Shown: positions 1 to 26,375, counted from the stretch's first letter. The stretch: 64,000 nt of DNA from Plumapathes pennacea (GCA_964036295.1 OZ038466.1:15596001-15660000); one strand, 5' to 3'. Program-made: numbers and translations. The notes: generated by a model from the sequence alone, not told the origin.

Positions 1-1490
1 TAAAAGGACAATATACTCAAGGCGAAAGGACTGGTCAAGCAGAGCAATGAAAAGGAAAGTTCTACTCCTTGTCAGAAGGACTGGCCAAAGGTTCTGGGCT
101 CCAAGAAAATGATCCAGTAGTTTGCCGTCACCACTGGGACGAATTACGACGGAGGGATACTCGTTGCTCTTGTCCCAGAGAGGAACTTAAAAAACATTAC
201 ACCAGAAGCCAATCCCAGGAAGATTTCATTCCGTATTTGACTGCATTGGGGCGTCCTTGCCATTCTACCGACCTGGGACTCGCTAATGCCGTAGCTGCAA
301 AGCCTCTTCAGATAATGTTGATAAAACCCACCCACTGTATAGATCTCCTGCTCTCCGAGCAACTCACCAGGTGAGCCAAGCTCTCAGGCTTTAATGCAAA
401 AAATGTAAACTTTCGAAGGTTGTTGAATAATCAAAGCAGCGATGCCGCTGTAAGGTCGGCTATCTTTTTGATTGGCAGACTTTGGTTGTGGTCTAGTCCG
501 TACAGCAGGCTTGTGTCTTAACTGCTCTAAAGTAGGGATTGCCTTGAGTGAATATAGTGGTAAAGTGATGTCACAAAAATATCGGAATATGGATTTTAGA
601 CAATTCTGTGGAATGCCCTGTCTAAAAACGGTCACACAAAAAATTAGCTCTTTAGCGCATTGAACAGCTGAGATGTGGGCTATTGAAGTTCAAATTGCTC
701 AATACTAAACCCCCCTATTTGGTGTTAATGGTTCCTTTGATTTAGAACTGATGCTAAATAAGAGAGTTCAGTATGGAGCTATCTGGTTGCTGTCAGTAGG
801 GCTAGCGATTTGAATCTTTGCACACGTTTGTGCAGCAGCTGTGTATGTTTAGAGATTCGAATGGAAAATTTTGCAAAATAAGACGTCACGCTTTAGCACT
901 GTGAGGGCAACACGCTTGCACTCAATCAAGCGTAACATGCATATTTAATGAGGCAATCGGCTCAGCTCAGAGAGTCAAATAATTTCTCGTAAACCTCAAA
1001 GTGCAATCCCCTCAACTCAAAGCGAACATTGACAGGATATATTCTAAAGTGCACAAACCTTGCTCGCTTTATCGGTGTTTAAATCATTTTGAGCGGCGTA
1101 ACTTCCTTCCAAGCGGTATACATATTCACGGTAATCATTAACTCGGGTTTCAAATGACGACGAATACAAAATGCTTTTTGAGTGAAGTTTATTATAGTCA
1201 CATAAATGACCTGTCATAGAAGGTTCACATATTTACGGTCTCGGTAATCCGATGAAACAGATAAATATTAACCGGATGACTGAATACGTACATACGTACA
1301 AGAATGTGTTGTTTTCTTGCATAGTTCGTTCGAGCGAACTCTTAATAATATTGTAAATCATTATCAACGAAGAAGACCAAAGTAACCTTTCGTTCAAGGG
1401 CTTCGGCATACACAATATACTTCAAGTCTTGCGGTAAGTTATCCAGGCAAATTTAATCTGAGGAATGTAAACAACTAAATCGCGCGCGTC
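1..1490. other. Intergenic, no gene recognised
   Basis: I see no exon chain or known protein here. Short open frames occur on both strands but none has convincing composition or splice partners. A stretch near 425-480 resembles one near 5,320-5,375 (both contain AATCAAAGCAG followed by GATGCC), so at least part of the region is dispersed repeat. Confidence 0.5.
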
Positions 1491-1745
1491 CACTGCACAA
1501 TGAGTGTCGATAGAGATGAACGCCGGGTTCCTGCGTACGGTCAACCGACTGAAACATTCACACAAAATAATAACTACACGATCGATATGAAGTCCGTACC
1601 GTTACGCCAGTATGAAATGTTGTTTTCACACAGAGTTTATCAGGAAAATCGGGCGATGCTTGAAGCACTCGAGGTATCGGCCAAGAGCAAGTATAAACCT
1701 TTGGAGCATCTTCCGCATTCATACTTTCACCAAAAGCCGTGATTA
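1490..1745 (+). repeat. Dispersed repeat, copy 1 (copy 2 near 17,205-17,440)
   Basis: This stretch and 17,205-17,440 share a diverged common sequence: both contain CCGAAACAT/CTGAAACATT, a CGTACCGTT block, and TCAGGAAAAT followed by GGGCGATGC, in the same order and orientation. Each copy carries a short open frame (80 and 72 codons) with a related PTET/QEN pattern. It may be the remnant of a mobile element coding region or a non-coding repeat; the family is not recognised. Confidence 0.45.
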
Positions 1746-1799
1746 AAAGGTCGTATAATTCCGTGCCTTTAAAGTTAATCGATCTCTTGAAATGTATTC

Positions 1800-1932
1800 A
1801 TCATGCGTGATCATGCCCAAATTTGGAAGTCTATTGTTGACACAGATGACGGACTGACTGACGGACGGACTGACGGTGTCGTGGCCGCAACAAGGTCGTG
1901 CTTCTCACTTTCGTGAGACGCCGACCTTAAAA
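1800..1932 (+). repeat. Dispersed repeat, inverted partner at 6,265-6,395
   Basis: The block reads GCCCAAATTTGGAA, TGTTGACACAG, a GACTGACTGACGGACGGACT run, AAGGTCGTGCTTC and CGCCGACCTTAAAAA. The reverse complement of 6,265-6,395 has the same blocks in the same order. Because TMEM145 exons 1-4 lie between the copies, these are more likely two insertions in opposite orientation than the ends of one element. Confidence 0.6.
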
Positions 1933-1948
1933 ATAGCGGACTGACTGA

Positions 1949-1956
1949 TGACGTCA
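1949..1956. promoter_or_regulatory. CRE/ATF-type palindrome upstream of TMEM145
   Basis: A perfect TGACGTCA sits 93 bp before the TMEM145 start codon, next to an ATGCGCAATGCG stretch. Full CRE sites bind CREB/ATF factors in animals and often lie in core promoters. That this is the promoter is inference: no transcription start is visible, and the site touches the edge of a repeat. Confidence 0.3.
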
Positions 1957-2041
1957 CCAACATGCGCAATGCGTTTGTCAGCTCTGTCGACCGTGAAGCA
2001 TCTGGAATTGACGTTTATCAGTTTCATAGAGTATAAACAAA

Positions 2042-15508
<13,467 letters not shown>

Positions 15509-15558
15509 TGGTAAGATTCTGATAAGATTCTGATTAGATTTCTAATGAATCTGTCATT

Positions 15559-15790
15559 TTTGTAACAAGGTCTTTCGGGAGGAATTAGCTCTGGTTCACT
15601 TTGTTTTTATCCGATTCTTCAGTGTAGTCGACAGTCAAGGTTACTAATAGAATTGCACGTTCTCTGAGGGAGATTGCTTGGGTCTTGGAGAGTCCTTGTT
15701 CTTTAATCCTCAATGACTGTGTAGTTCTAATCCACGCAATCTACGGATTCTCCACCAATGTAACAAGGCCTTTCGGCGGGAATTAGCTCC
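15559..15790 (+). repeat. Paired short direct repeat
   Basis: TGTAACAAGGTCTTTCGGGA-GGAATTAGCTC near 15,560 recurs as TGTAACAAGGCCTTTCGGCG-GGAATTAGCTC near 15,758, about 200 bp apart. Function unknown; probably part of a larger dispersed repeat just past the TMEM145 3' end. Confidence 0.5.
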
Positions 15791-17204
15791 TTGCGAGAGG
15801 TGTCTTTTCACGGTCAGGGATCTTTTGCTTTTTATTTTTTGACAGGGGGACTCCTTGTTGCTTATTTCGGTCCGAAGACCTTCACCAGTCGACTCTCAGG
15901 CAAAAACTCTATGTCAAAGAAAGGACGCGAATACTAATAATGCTCACATAATGTCAACTCTGCTCAGACAAAGAACAAAATACACAAAAGAGACTTTCTC
16001 AAAAGAAAATTAGCAAACGACACAACCACAAACGACCAAGTAAGCTGTGCACATTATAAAAAATAGGCACCTGTGAGGTGCTTGTGTCTACTGATTTCTT
16101 CACTATTTTGCATGAAGAAATGGCATTTGCCACAGGCATCCCTCTTGCACCACAAGATGATTTGTGACGTATTTCCGTTAGTTAACATCCATTTCGCATG
16201 CGAAAGAAGTGGGCAGTGAAATAATGACACTCAGACAAATTGCGGTTAAATGGGTGACTGATACCTGGGAGCTCAGAAGCCAGAGGCGCAGGGATGAGCC
16301 AGCTAGTGAGGTGCTCGTACCACACTAGGCGCGGGGGATGAGCCAGCTAGTGAAGTGCTCGTAACACTAGGCGCGCGGGATAAGCAGCGTGGAAAGGGTA
16401 TGCAAACCTTAGGCATGAAGGGGTCGCAGACCCACATTCACCAGCAAGTGGTGTAGCACTGGCAGGTGAGCACCCGAGGCCAGTCACCAGTTTAATGGGC
16501 TATGGGTGGGACGGGAAAATAACTGCACTACAGATATAGCTGCGTGTTATCGCCACACAAGCTCAACTAAAAGGACTAATGCGTAAGTGATACGGAGTGT
16601 ATCAGGTTCTAAAAGCATTCCAACATGTGCTGCAGAGATAAGGCTATTGAGCTGTCAACAAGATATTGTAAAATGCCGATGTGTCGATGGCAAGCTATGG
16701 CTAATGCTAATAATATGTGGGCAAGCAAGTAACGCAAGCTCAAGTTGTTAACTCAAGTTTACACTGAAGTGTAAACTTCCACTTGAACCAACTGGCCCGC
16801 TGCCAAAATGTCGCGTCGCATCTGTGTTAACGCTAAAACTGTGCTATAAGAAACGATTCTTTCCTGGGAAAATGGGAGAATTTAAGAATTGGGAAAACGC
16901 AGGAACAGAGAGAAGAATACCCAATACCCAGACACTGAAAGCATTTCACAGATCAAAACTCGGATCAGCACAAAGAAGCACTTGCGTTACCTTAACTCCG
17001 AGAGCGTCGCGAGGCGAAACTGAACTACTGTAGAAATATAAGTTCCCCGAGATAAAGGTGCTTGAGGATGCAGTAACCATTGCTAGGAATATGCCTATTC
17101 AGTTGCCATTGACGGTTTTAAAAACATTTCACTTCACAGCCATCACGACCAAATCAAATCAGTAACGACAAGCACAACTAGGCTCAAGTAAAGTATTTAT
17201 TTCC

Positions 17205-17440
17205 ACTCGTACGCGAATGACCAATGGAAGATTCATAGATGCTTCGCATTTTACTGTACTTTCTATGCCGACCGAAACATCGACACAAGATAATGACTGG
17301 TCAATTTACGTACCGTTGCAACGTGTTTTCATACTGTACACAGTTCGTCAGGAAAATTGGGCGATGCATAGTACTGGCCAGAACCTTCCATTCGAGCGTT
17401 TTCGGCATACATATTTTCTGAAAACTGCGGTTTAACGCAC
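17205..17440 (+). repeat. Dispersed repeat, copy 2 (copy 1 at 1,490-1,745)
   Basis: Shares ordered blocks with 1,490-1,745 (CGAAACAT, CGTACCGTT, TCAGGAAAATTGGGCGATGC). The short frame in it is not supported as a gene. Confidence 0.45.
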
Positions 17441-17655
17441 AAGAACTTCGCGACGCGACAGCATGGGTTTTGTAGTCAGCCTTCGTTGTTTCAGTCGGCT
17501 AAAATTCCGGCCAATCAGTACAGTTGATATACGGTCGGAAATCGTCCCGACTTCACGAACTAACCATTGATGCTTCTCATTGGTCCCATATAGTCACGAG
17601 CGACCATTTATTGATTCTTACATTGCATTACTTACATTACAGAGTCGATGGCATA

Positions 17656-17690
17656 GTGTCTACAGCTTCTTCGAAGCAGTAGACACAAAA
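17656..17690. repeat. Small perfect hairpin
   Basis: GTGTCTAC and GTAGACAC enclose AGCTTCTTCGAAGCA, itself self-complementary around TTCGAA. It may be the tip of a larger foldback repeat. No terminator role is implied in a eukaryote. Confidence 0.5.
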
Positions 17691-19689
17691 AGCTCGAAAT
17701 AACGTAAACAACTCAATTCAACGGGAAAACGCGAATATTTTACTACCAGTCTAGCAGCCAATAAAAACGACCCAAAGAAAACCTGGAAACAAACATGATT
17801 TGCAGAGTCGACATAACAAATCAACTAACATCTCTGAAATCAAAGCAGGTGATCAAGCTGTCAACAAATGCGCAGATTTCAAAATACGATCGTGTAATGG
17901 GGCATTGCTGTGTGTTTGGCATGTACGAGGTGACACGCTACTATTAATGAAAGACACAGAGAATGCTCCTTTGTCTTGTATCTGCACTAGCTTCGAAGGT
18001 CCAATCCGATTTAGTCTATTCAACTGAGAATAAAATAATGGTACACCGATTACCAAAAACGGGAAAAAACGTTTAAAACTGGAAAAATAACCGACACTGA
18101 AAACGATTACTTATAATTCTGTGGGACGATTGAAGCATTTTGTTTTATATTCCACACCTTTGCATCACAAGCATAGTTCACATCTTGATCTGAACATCCG
18201 GCAAAACTAGATTTCATCAGTTTTAAAGTCTTTTGTTCTTTTCCTTTTGCGTAAAAGTGCTCCGTAACACTTTGTTCAACTCTAAAAGAGCGAGTATACT
18301 ATCAGCTGAGTAAAACGTAAGGTTACGAGTGAAAGCAGTACGAAAACTGGGTAATATGTAATCAACAATCTGCCAATTTTGTCGCACCTCGAATGACGTG
18401 CTTGGTTATTGCACAATCAATCTGAACGGAGAAGGATTTTATAAAAAAGCTATATTTCTGTGTAGTCTGATTTACTTCAAGTTTAGAGGAAGATTAAATT
18501 AGTTAGAGTGAACCAGTGAAAGCCGAAAAACACTCACCTATGTTAAAGTATCTTGCTAACTTTTTTCCTTAATATTTTGATTTACAGAAACAAAAGCGAA
18601 ACGACAACGACCGGGTACGTAAACCACTTTGAAAGATGGGCCAAAAGTACGTGTGAACGAGACAAGACTATACTGGCAAAATACCACCAAGTGAGTTGAA
18701 TAATCTACTCGCGCATTTCGCAATTCGTAAAGAAAACGGCAAAGAATTTTAACCTGCACCACAACACAAGTCCAGCAACTGTGGGACAAGAAGCAGTTGA
18801 GAGACCTCCTTAATCGTTTTTGCGAACAGGCTGGTTTCTGAACACCATTAGAGCTCGAGACGAGCATCACCGTGCACATGTTGGTGACTTTGAGACAAAG
18901 AGAGTCTCGTTAGAGGGATATGGTTCAAGAAACCGACAACCGCTGGAGAAGAATTCTCTTGGTTTGTTCGTGATTATTATTATCATCATAATCATAATCA
19001 TAATCTTTATTCGGGAGGCCTACGTCACCCAAAAATGTTCTGCAGAAGGGTCCAGAAAGTTTCAGAGCACCAGCATCAGGAAATATAGATATCCTAACAC
19101 ATTTGAATATAGATGCATTGGTAATCACACTGTTAGAAAATTGGCTCAACCATGGGGTCTCAGAAGTTTTAAAGTTTTAAAGTATGCAGTAGGTATTAGT
19201 GTAATTTAAGGTACAGTTATAATAATTTGTGTTTGTTTTGAATCCCACCAAGCTGTAATATATTAGAAAGTACCAGGGCTTAAAAAATCCGCTAGCCCGA
19301 CGCCCGGGGCAAGCAATTTTCGGGTCGCGCTAGGAAAATGGAAGGCAGTTGTGCCCCACGGGCTACCAAGCTTCCTAAAATATCACTTGGGCATTTGGTT
19401 AACAGATACACAGAGCATCTGAAATGATAAGTTGCTGAGCACTGTAATTTATGAAATCAATTAAAATATGCTATGTAAAATCTGCGCAAGCAACCTCTAA
19501 ATGCATCAAATTTTTGCACATCGTACTGCCGTTCGTTCAAACGCCGAAGTATGTTCCAAGCGTTCGCCACCAAAATGTTCGTGAGAGCCTGGAAACGAAA
19601 GTTGTGAAGCATGTTCAAGCACAATGGCTTTCAGGAACCGGTGAGTTTTGCAAAAACATTACATAAATTAACGTACATACAGTACGCGT

Positions 19690-19960
19690 ATGACTGGATT
19701 GCCAGTGAGCTCGTGGCGTAAGTGGGGCCGAGACCAGAATAAACTAAAATGGAAAGAAGGGACAAGAGAGACTCCGAAGATAGACTTTCAATTTCTCACC
19801 AGAAAAATATCATACAGTATAGATAACTTGGCTTTTGACACCTTGCTCAAATAAAATCTGGTTAAACTATAAATTATCATTACACAAGCATTACAACACT
19901 CATACATTTGCTTCTTAAAGGTTGAGGGAATCTGCATTTTGAGCTAAGGGTTGAAAGGGT
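19690..19960 (+). repeat. Dispersed repeat, copy 1 (copy 2 at 23,985-24,245)
   Basis: Both copies start TTGCCAGTGAGCTCG(T/C)GGCG and share AGAATAAACTAAAATGGAAAG, AACTTGGCTTTTGACACC and AAGGTTGAG, with small gaps, in direct orientation 4.3 kb apart. No coding sequence is visible. The family is not recognised. Confidence 0.75.
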
Positions 19961-22042
19961 CAGCCAGCAAGAAAAGAGTAATGCGTGACTTATCTTTTCA
20001 CGCACCTGTAGTCGGAATGACAGTTTGACTTCGAACACTTATTTCTAATCAGAGACTACGAATCCAGCCTGCGCTTCAATACTTATTTGTTGTTTTTTTA
20101 CTGAGTGCGTTTCTTCTATCAGGCTTTCGAGTATTCGCGCTCTGGAACAAATATAAAATTGAAAGCGTGAGGGTTTTTTGTCGCGCAGGTAGTATGTGTG
20201 GCAAGGGTAGCCGACTCAGTTTTTGAACATGGCGGATCCATATTTTCCTTGCCCTCTTTTCTTCCAATTTCGTTTAAAAACTGAAATTTCACGAAAAAAT
20301 AATTGTTGAGAGAAAAAAAAAAATAGAATGGCCCTGTGGGAATTGAGCCTCGACTTATTTGCATATGAACTAGTAATCCTCAAGGAGAAGTGAAGTGCTG
20401 GCGTGGCCATTAAGCGCATCTAATATTTGTTGCAATGTGTTATCACTTGCTGTGCTGTATCGAACAGCAGAGTTCAGAATAAACAGTTTTAATGTTGCTC
20501 CTCGCAGCTTCTACCTAACCCCTTGTATTTAAGCAACGAAACGGTACACGCATTTGTGGCACATCAGTTGTATTTTTCAAATTGGAATTGCATTCAATTA
20601 AAAAAATTAAATTGGTATTGGCGCGGAGAGATTGTTTTAGCTATACTTTTTATCAGGGATGTACACCAAATAATAGAGAAATTTGCTGTCTATTTTTGGC
20701 AGTGTTCTGATTGTATGCAGCATAAAAAGTCCCATATTGGTAACACAAACTTTTATCAAACAACTTTTAAACAATAACAACATGAACATCATGAAGCTCT
20801 GTGCACCTAAGGTGTAGTTGATTTCTATCAAAGTCCTTTGATTTCAATATAAACGGTAACATAACAATAAGTGAAGCTGTATACCTCATTCAAAAAGGTG
20901 CAGTTCACTTTTTCTGTGGCGTCAATAGAATTTAAACAGTGATGTAATAGTAACTTTTCAAACTATGGTATTTCATTTATCAAACTGTCATAATAAATAA
21001 CAGTATAAGATGAACTTGTATGTGGATTTGCTGATAGTATTGGAGTTTATGAGCATTTTGTTTGTCGTGATGGCTTGAAGCACTGAGCTGAGTAATAGGG
21101 TTTTCAAGTGACCTCAGATTCTGTGACTTGATAAGACAGGTTGTCGTAGGTTAACTTAAGTGTTTTGTTTGCTTCCAATATGGCAATTACGAGGTCATCC
21201 TCTGATGCAGTTGTCAAATTGAGTGATGAGTTGATTGTGGAGATAAGCTGTAGAGTGATAATAACATAAGCATGATTATTGGACTGTGTGATATGTACAG
21301 TATCACACAGTTAACAGCATTGGATACTGCTTGAACAATAATGTTGTCACGCCATGTACCCACTGTTGACATTTGTACAATGTAACTCTCCCATGAAATA
21401 TCAGTAACATATTTCCTGAATAAATCAGAATGGGTAATTAAATGATCTATTCCAGCCATCCGAACTCTTGCATGTAAAGCAGCTGTTTGATAAAGCTGAT
21501 GAGAAACTGCTTTAAAGAAGCAATCACCAGAGCCACCAATCCAATGGTTTTAAACCTAAATGGGAAAGCCTTTCACTCAGGCATTGCATTGGCAAATGTT
21601 GTGAAGTATTACAAGACAGCATGCCACCTTTTAAAGCAATGTGTTTACATTTCTGTGCTGAAAATACAGCATCCATTGAGAATGTGTCTGGTCTAGCTTG
21701 CCAAGGACAACGTCTGTGTCTTTTGGGACGTCTCACACATTTCATACATACAGCATACTGAGTGTAAAATTTATCACCGAAGTACCACAAGCGCCAGTAT
21801 TTATAATGTTTGCTAATATCATGTAGTCGTGACGACCTTGGAATAAAACTTCTAACATAAGATCTTATTTTCCTCCTACGAATTTTTCTACGCATCGCAT
21901 TCAAGAGTTTCTTAGCAGGGATTCTAGATGGCTCCCGGTCCCGTTTTGGAATATTTAGCTGCCTGTCTGCATTCGCGAGATTTATGCACCGATACAACAT
22001 CGTTGCTGTATTTTCAATAGTTTCCCACAAATTCTGAATTAA

Positions 22043-22427
22043 CAGAACGATTATGCACCAGTCAATTGTAACCCCCACCCCCCCCCCCCCACCTCGGGGA
22101 ATAGTGGGGACATGGATTTTCTTCGTTGCAATAATCGACTTTTCCCCCACCCCATGGGACATAATGTGCTGACAAATCCCCCACATTGTGGGGCCAAAAA
22201 TTTGGCAAAATCTTACAAGAGGCTTTGCACAGAAACTTCTCTCACGAACGAACCGCGTGGTCGAACTGGACGAGGCCGCACTGCATCATATTTTTGGTCA
22301 AATCTCCCACCTTGAGCCCCACCTCCGCAGGTCGGGAATCATGAAGAGAAAATCCCCCACCCCTTCGGGCTTAAACACCTTTCAAATACGAAAAAATGCC
22401 CCACATTGCCCCACCATTCCCCGAGGT

Positions 22428-22458
<31 letters not shown>

Positions 22459-22489
22459 GGGGGTTACAATTGACTGGTGCATTATGCAA
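22043..22489. mobile_element. Foldback with poly-C/poly-G arms
   Basis: The left arm ATGCACCAGTCAATTGTAAC plus poly-C and ACCTCGGGGAAT is mirrored on the right by ATTCCCCGAGGT, a G run of about 30 and GTTACAATTGACTGGTGCAT. The arms are about 70-80 bp with a loop of about 300 bp that also contains CCCAC/GTGGG blocks. The long G run is a candidate G-quadruplex former. No transposase is visible. Confidence 0.75.
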
Positions 22490-23299
22490 GGCTTCCTTCG
22501 CTGTGTACCATAGCTCGGTTGTTCGCTCAACGGCGACCGATCGCAATGGCTCAGTTCTTTTGTTTTGCGACCCCAGCGGGTCAGTTGGCTCAATGGCCAC
22601 CAAGTGCAATGACTTAGTAATAGTTTTCTTGCTGCGAGTATGCATTGACAACGAACGCTTCGATAACAGCTTCGGAGTTTCACTCAAAGCGGTTTGAGTT
22701 GAAGATCGCGCATTCGACCGACCATAGATACACAAACCTCGAATGCCTTGATAAACCGTTCCACACAACCCTCTAGAACTCATTTCGAAAAAGGATTGAT
22801 ATAAAATTAACACTCACCCGACAACACTTCGCTTCAACTCGGGAGACAAAACCATGTGCTGAACATCATGACGCTCCATGCGCATGTGCAGATGTCTGCG
22901 TCTAATTGGTTATCAGTCGACACGTGACTGCTACCGGACACATCTTTAGAAAATTTCACTTTTGCAAGAATATTTGCTGGCTCCTACGTCGCCAGCAATT
23001 AGTGTAAATACTCACGGGGAATGGATTTGTTTTCGCTTCTTTTAATCGAGGTGCAATATTTGCTAGTCTTAGTATCCTCCAAGCCGTATTTTATATCGCC
23101 ACATAAACTTTGGTTGCAACTGATTCAACGGCTTCCGAGCTATTCGCGATATAGTTTCGTAGCGGTTAAACCTGAATGTGAAAACGTGACACGTGTTTAA
23201 AGGCACATCTCATTACTTACGCATTGTCTTACGGCTCTTCATTGTTTTCGTGGCCAACACGCTCGCGAGTACACGTTAAGCGTGACCACAAATCACTTG

Positions 23300-23600
23300 A
23301 TTGTCAACAACCAATCACCGTATGCTGATTCTCGACCCTAAAGTAAAGGGATCATGGGTACTTAGGGTGGTGTCATATAGGTGACATCGGCCGACTGTCG
23401 GCCGATGTCACCTGATCCGATATGTCGACCGACACTCGACCGATACTCGACCAACACTTGACCGAGTATCGGTCGATACATCGGCCGCGTGTCGGTCCTC
23501 ATCGAGTGTTGGTCGATATATCGACCGATATGTCGGGCGACACTTGACCGATACTTGACCGATAGTTCACCGAGGCATCGGTGACATTTTGAGTTTGTGC
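23300..23600. repeat. CGACCGACACT-type degenerate repeat cluster
   Basis: Many variants of CGACCGATACTCGACC and complements (GGCCGATGTCACC, TCGGTCGATA) are packed into about 220 bp, next to an ACCAATCACCGTATGCTGAT block. The cluster at 26,100-26,375 has the same two components (ACCAATCACTGTGTGCTGAT and CGACCGACACT motifs), so they belong to one family, distantly like the arms of the element at 3,605-4,656. Confidence 0.6.
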
Positions 23601-23984
23601 CAGTGAGGACACCAAACGATCCTTGCCCAACGACTTCTATTCCTTCTATTTCTTTGTACGGGGATTTATTTGTCGAAAGACACGAAAGTTTAAAAGCGGA
23701 AGCCATGCTTGTCGTCTGCCGTAGCACGTACGTCAACGTGTGAGTCGAACCCCCGCTGAAAGTTTTGGGTCACTAGCGAGCAAGTTAATGAAATTTTGTA
23801 AGAGCACAAGATAAGAACAAGACCACAATTTCCTATGAGCTGGTCTGAATAGACAAATCTGATTGCAGTGACGAAACGGCTAAAGTGAGTTTCTAGCATT
23901 GGAATTGCTTTTAGCGCAATGCACAAGGTTACATTCTGAAAAACCTGCCCAAACCTCAGACATAAAGGGCTGTCCTTTCCTCAA

Positions 23985-24245
23985 GGAACTAGACTGGCGT
24001 TGCCAGTGAGCTCGCGGCGTTAGTTGGGTCGAGAGCAGAATAAACTAAAATGGAAAGCAAGGACAAGAGCGGAACTTCCGTGAGACTTCCAGTTTCTCAC
24101 CAGAAATATATCACACAGTATAGAGAACTTGGCTTTTGACACCTTGCTTAAATGAAACCTGATTAAACTATAAATTTATCATTACAACACTCATACACTT
24201 GGTTCTTAAAGGTTGAGCGACTCTGCATTTTGAGCTTAGAAGCGA
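23985..24245 (+). repeat. Dispersed repeat, copy 2 (copy 1 at 19,690-19,960)
   Basis: Direct copy of 19,690-19,960 with scattered substitutions and short gaps. Confidence 0.75.
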
Positions 24246-25183
24246 AACGGCTCCAGTGGTACTTTCATCTTGACACGATGTCGACGTAAGTGTTTCACGC
24301 ATGGTCACACAGGGTTCAAAGTTGCAGTTATCAAAATTACCTTTCTATTATCTTATCGGTTTGCGACACAATGCTCAATTGATTTGTTTTGATTGTGTTT
24401 TAATAACACCCAGCGGCTGGGCCTTCAGTGCGTTCTAATTTATATCATTAAACAGCCTGTCATTTGAACAATTAGGAAGCTATTATTCCGCGATCATCAC
24501 ACATACCGGCGTTAAAGGTGTGAAAATATAACAATCGGCTTTGAGGGCGGCAGGCGGCATTTTATTTTAGCTAAAAAATTGTAGCGCCCCTATAATTAAA
24601 AAAAAATCTATTGTTGAATTGTGGTTTTCACGTGAGCGCAAGAGTGTCTTTAATTGTAGAACACAGATTCCGTGAGTCTCAGTTCGCCCAGACCTTAGAG
24701 TTATACGGAATGAATGAGTCGATTTGCAGTGAAATTGAAGAGACGCAAACGGCGGCGGCGTCGGCTTCGACATCGTCCAAAAAAGCGGCTTTCCTGGTCG
24801 AGCAGGATGGTGTTATAGGATATTTGTTTCAATCTCAGACAAATTTTAAAGTTGAAGTGGTTGGTTGCCTGAAATCGGAAAACAGCATTGTCGGGTACTT
24901 GTTCAAGTCAAACGAGTGGATGACGAAAGTGAAAGATATTTATTATTATCTGTCAACAATTTCCCTCGTCGGGCAGATGCCTTTGCTTTTTCAATTCCAA
25001 GGGATTTGGATACTTTTTTCCAATTAGATAATTTTTGTAGTGTTGTCAAACCTTGATGGCCGTTTTAAGATTTCAAATAATAAACAAAATTGGCATCTGC
25101 CAGTTTTAAACAATATATGGGATCAGTTTGTGGTATGCTTCTTTCTTCAATCGAAATCATCCCTCTAATAGAATGAAACCACA

Positions 25184-25640
25184 GGTTCTATATGCTCTAT
25201 AGGTTCTATAGGCTCTATATGCTCTATAGGTTCTATATGTTCTATAGGTTCTAGGTTCTATAGGCTCTATAGGTTCTATATGTTCTATAGTTTCTATAGG
25301 TTCTATAGGTTCTATAGGCTTTATATGCTCTATAGGTTCTATAGGCTCTATATGCTCTATAGGTTCTATATGTTCTATAGGTTCTAGGTTCTATAGGCTC
25401 TATAGGCTCTATAGGTTCTATAGGCTCTATAGGTTCTATATGTTCTATAGTTTCTATAGGTTCTATAGGCTCTATAGGTTCTATAGGCTCTATATGCTCT
25501 ATAGGCTCTATAGGTTCTATAGGTTCTATAGGCTCTATATGCTCTATAAGTTCTATAGGCTCTATATGCTCTATAGGTTCTATAGGTTCTATAGGTTCTA
25601 TAGGTTCTATAGGCTCTATAGGCTCTATAGGTTCTATATG
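25184..25640. repeat. 9-bp minisatellite, TTCTATAGG/CTCTATAGG units
   Basis: About 50 copies of a 9-bp unit whose variants are TTCTATAGG, CTCTATAGG and CTCTATATG, with short interruptions. Because 9 is a multiple of 3 and few units contain stops, three overlapping frames stay open and give false proteins (EPI repeats, YRTYRAYRT, YRFYRLY). The order of the variants suggests higher-order blocks, e.g. two segments containing GGTTCTAGGTTCTATAGGCT near 25,250 and 25,385. Confidence 0.95.
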
Positions 25641-26099
25641 GACACACAGGGACTCTGTAGTTACATATAGATACTTAGGGACACACAGGGACGCACCCAA
25701 TATTCAGGACTGCTTACACTTTGAAAGAGCCAAACATTTCAACAGGCAATGTACGATAAGGTTTCCGTTTTCGGCTTGTTTTCTTCCCAGAAGTATTTCG
25801 TGTCGCCACAGAAAGTTTCGTCGGGACTAAATATTTAGCGGCTACAGAGATATTTGCAATCCCCCAGCGGTATCCATCAAACATCTGTTTACGCCTATTC
25901 TCAAAGCTTCCGCGGTGAACTAAAGAACGCAAGCCAAAATCGTTCCCTAACATCCAGTTTATCAGTGCGTGTTCGGCACAAACCCAAACGGTGTTGAGTT
26001 TGGATTAAATGCAGTTAACTTTTACACACAAGTACCGAGCAATTCATAGCCACACTCGAGTTGTTTAACAAAGTCAATTACGTCATTGCATATCACGTG

Positions 26100-26375
26100 A
26101 TAATCTGAACCAATCACTGTGTGCTGATTCTCGACCGACAAAAAGGAAAAAATAAATAAAAATAAAAATTTGCGTTTTTAAGCTCGCGTTGGGCCCCAGG
26201 ACCCCGCGAGCAATAAATGAATACCCGGTTTTTAAACATTAAAAGCATTAGTACTTGTTTATTACTCCAATGCAGCCGATAGTTGACCGATATACCACCG
26301 ACACTTGACCGACATACCACCGACAGTTGACCGATATGCGACCGACATGTCGGCCGACACTCGGCCGATGCGCGA
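26100..26375. repeat. Second CGACCGACACT-type cluster
   Basis: Contains repeated TTGACCGATA/CACTTGACCGACA motifs and shares the ACCAATCACTGTGTGCTGAT flank with the 23,300-23,600 cluster. Confidence 0.55.

Noticed and set aside
18556..18879. 107-codon minus-strand open frame near 18.6 kb
   Set aside because: Cys-rich but with no pattern matching a known fold, and no phase-compatible neighbours were found.
21524..22186. 220-codon minus-strand open frame
   Set aside because: It starts inside the poly-C/poly-G foldback and lacks a recognised domain or splice partners; the basic stretch alone is not evidence of a gene.
25184..25640. CRISPR-like array
   Set aside because: Units are 9 bp with no unique spacers, and the genome is eukaryotic.
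25251..25700. 149-codon and overlapping repetitive open frames
   Set aside because: They are translations of the 9-bp minisatellite in several frames, with no splice context or non-repeat domain.
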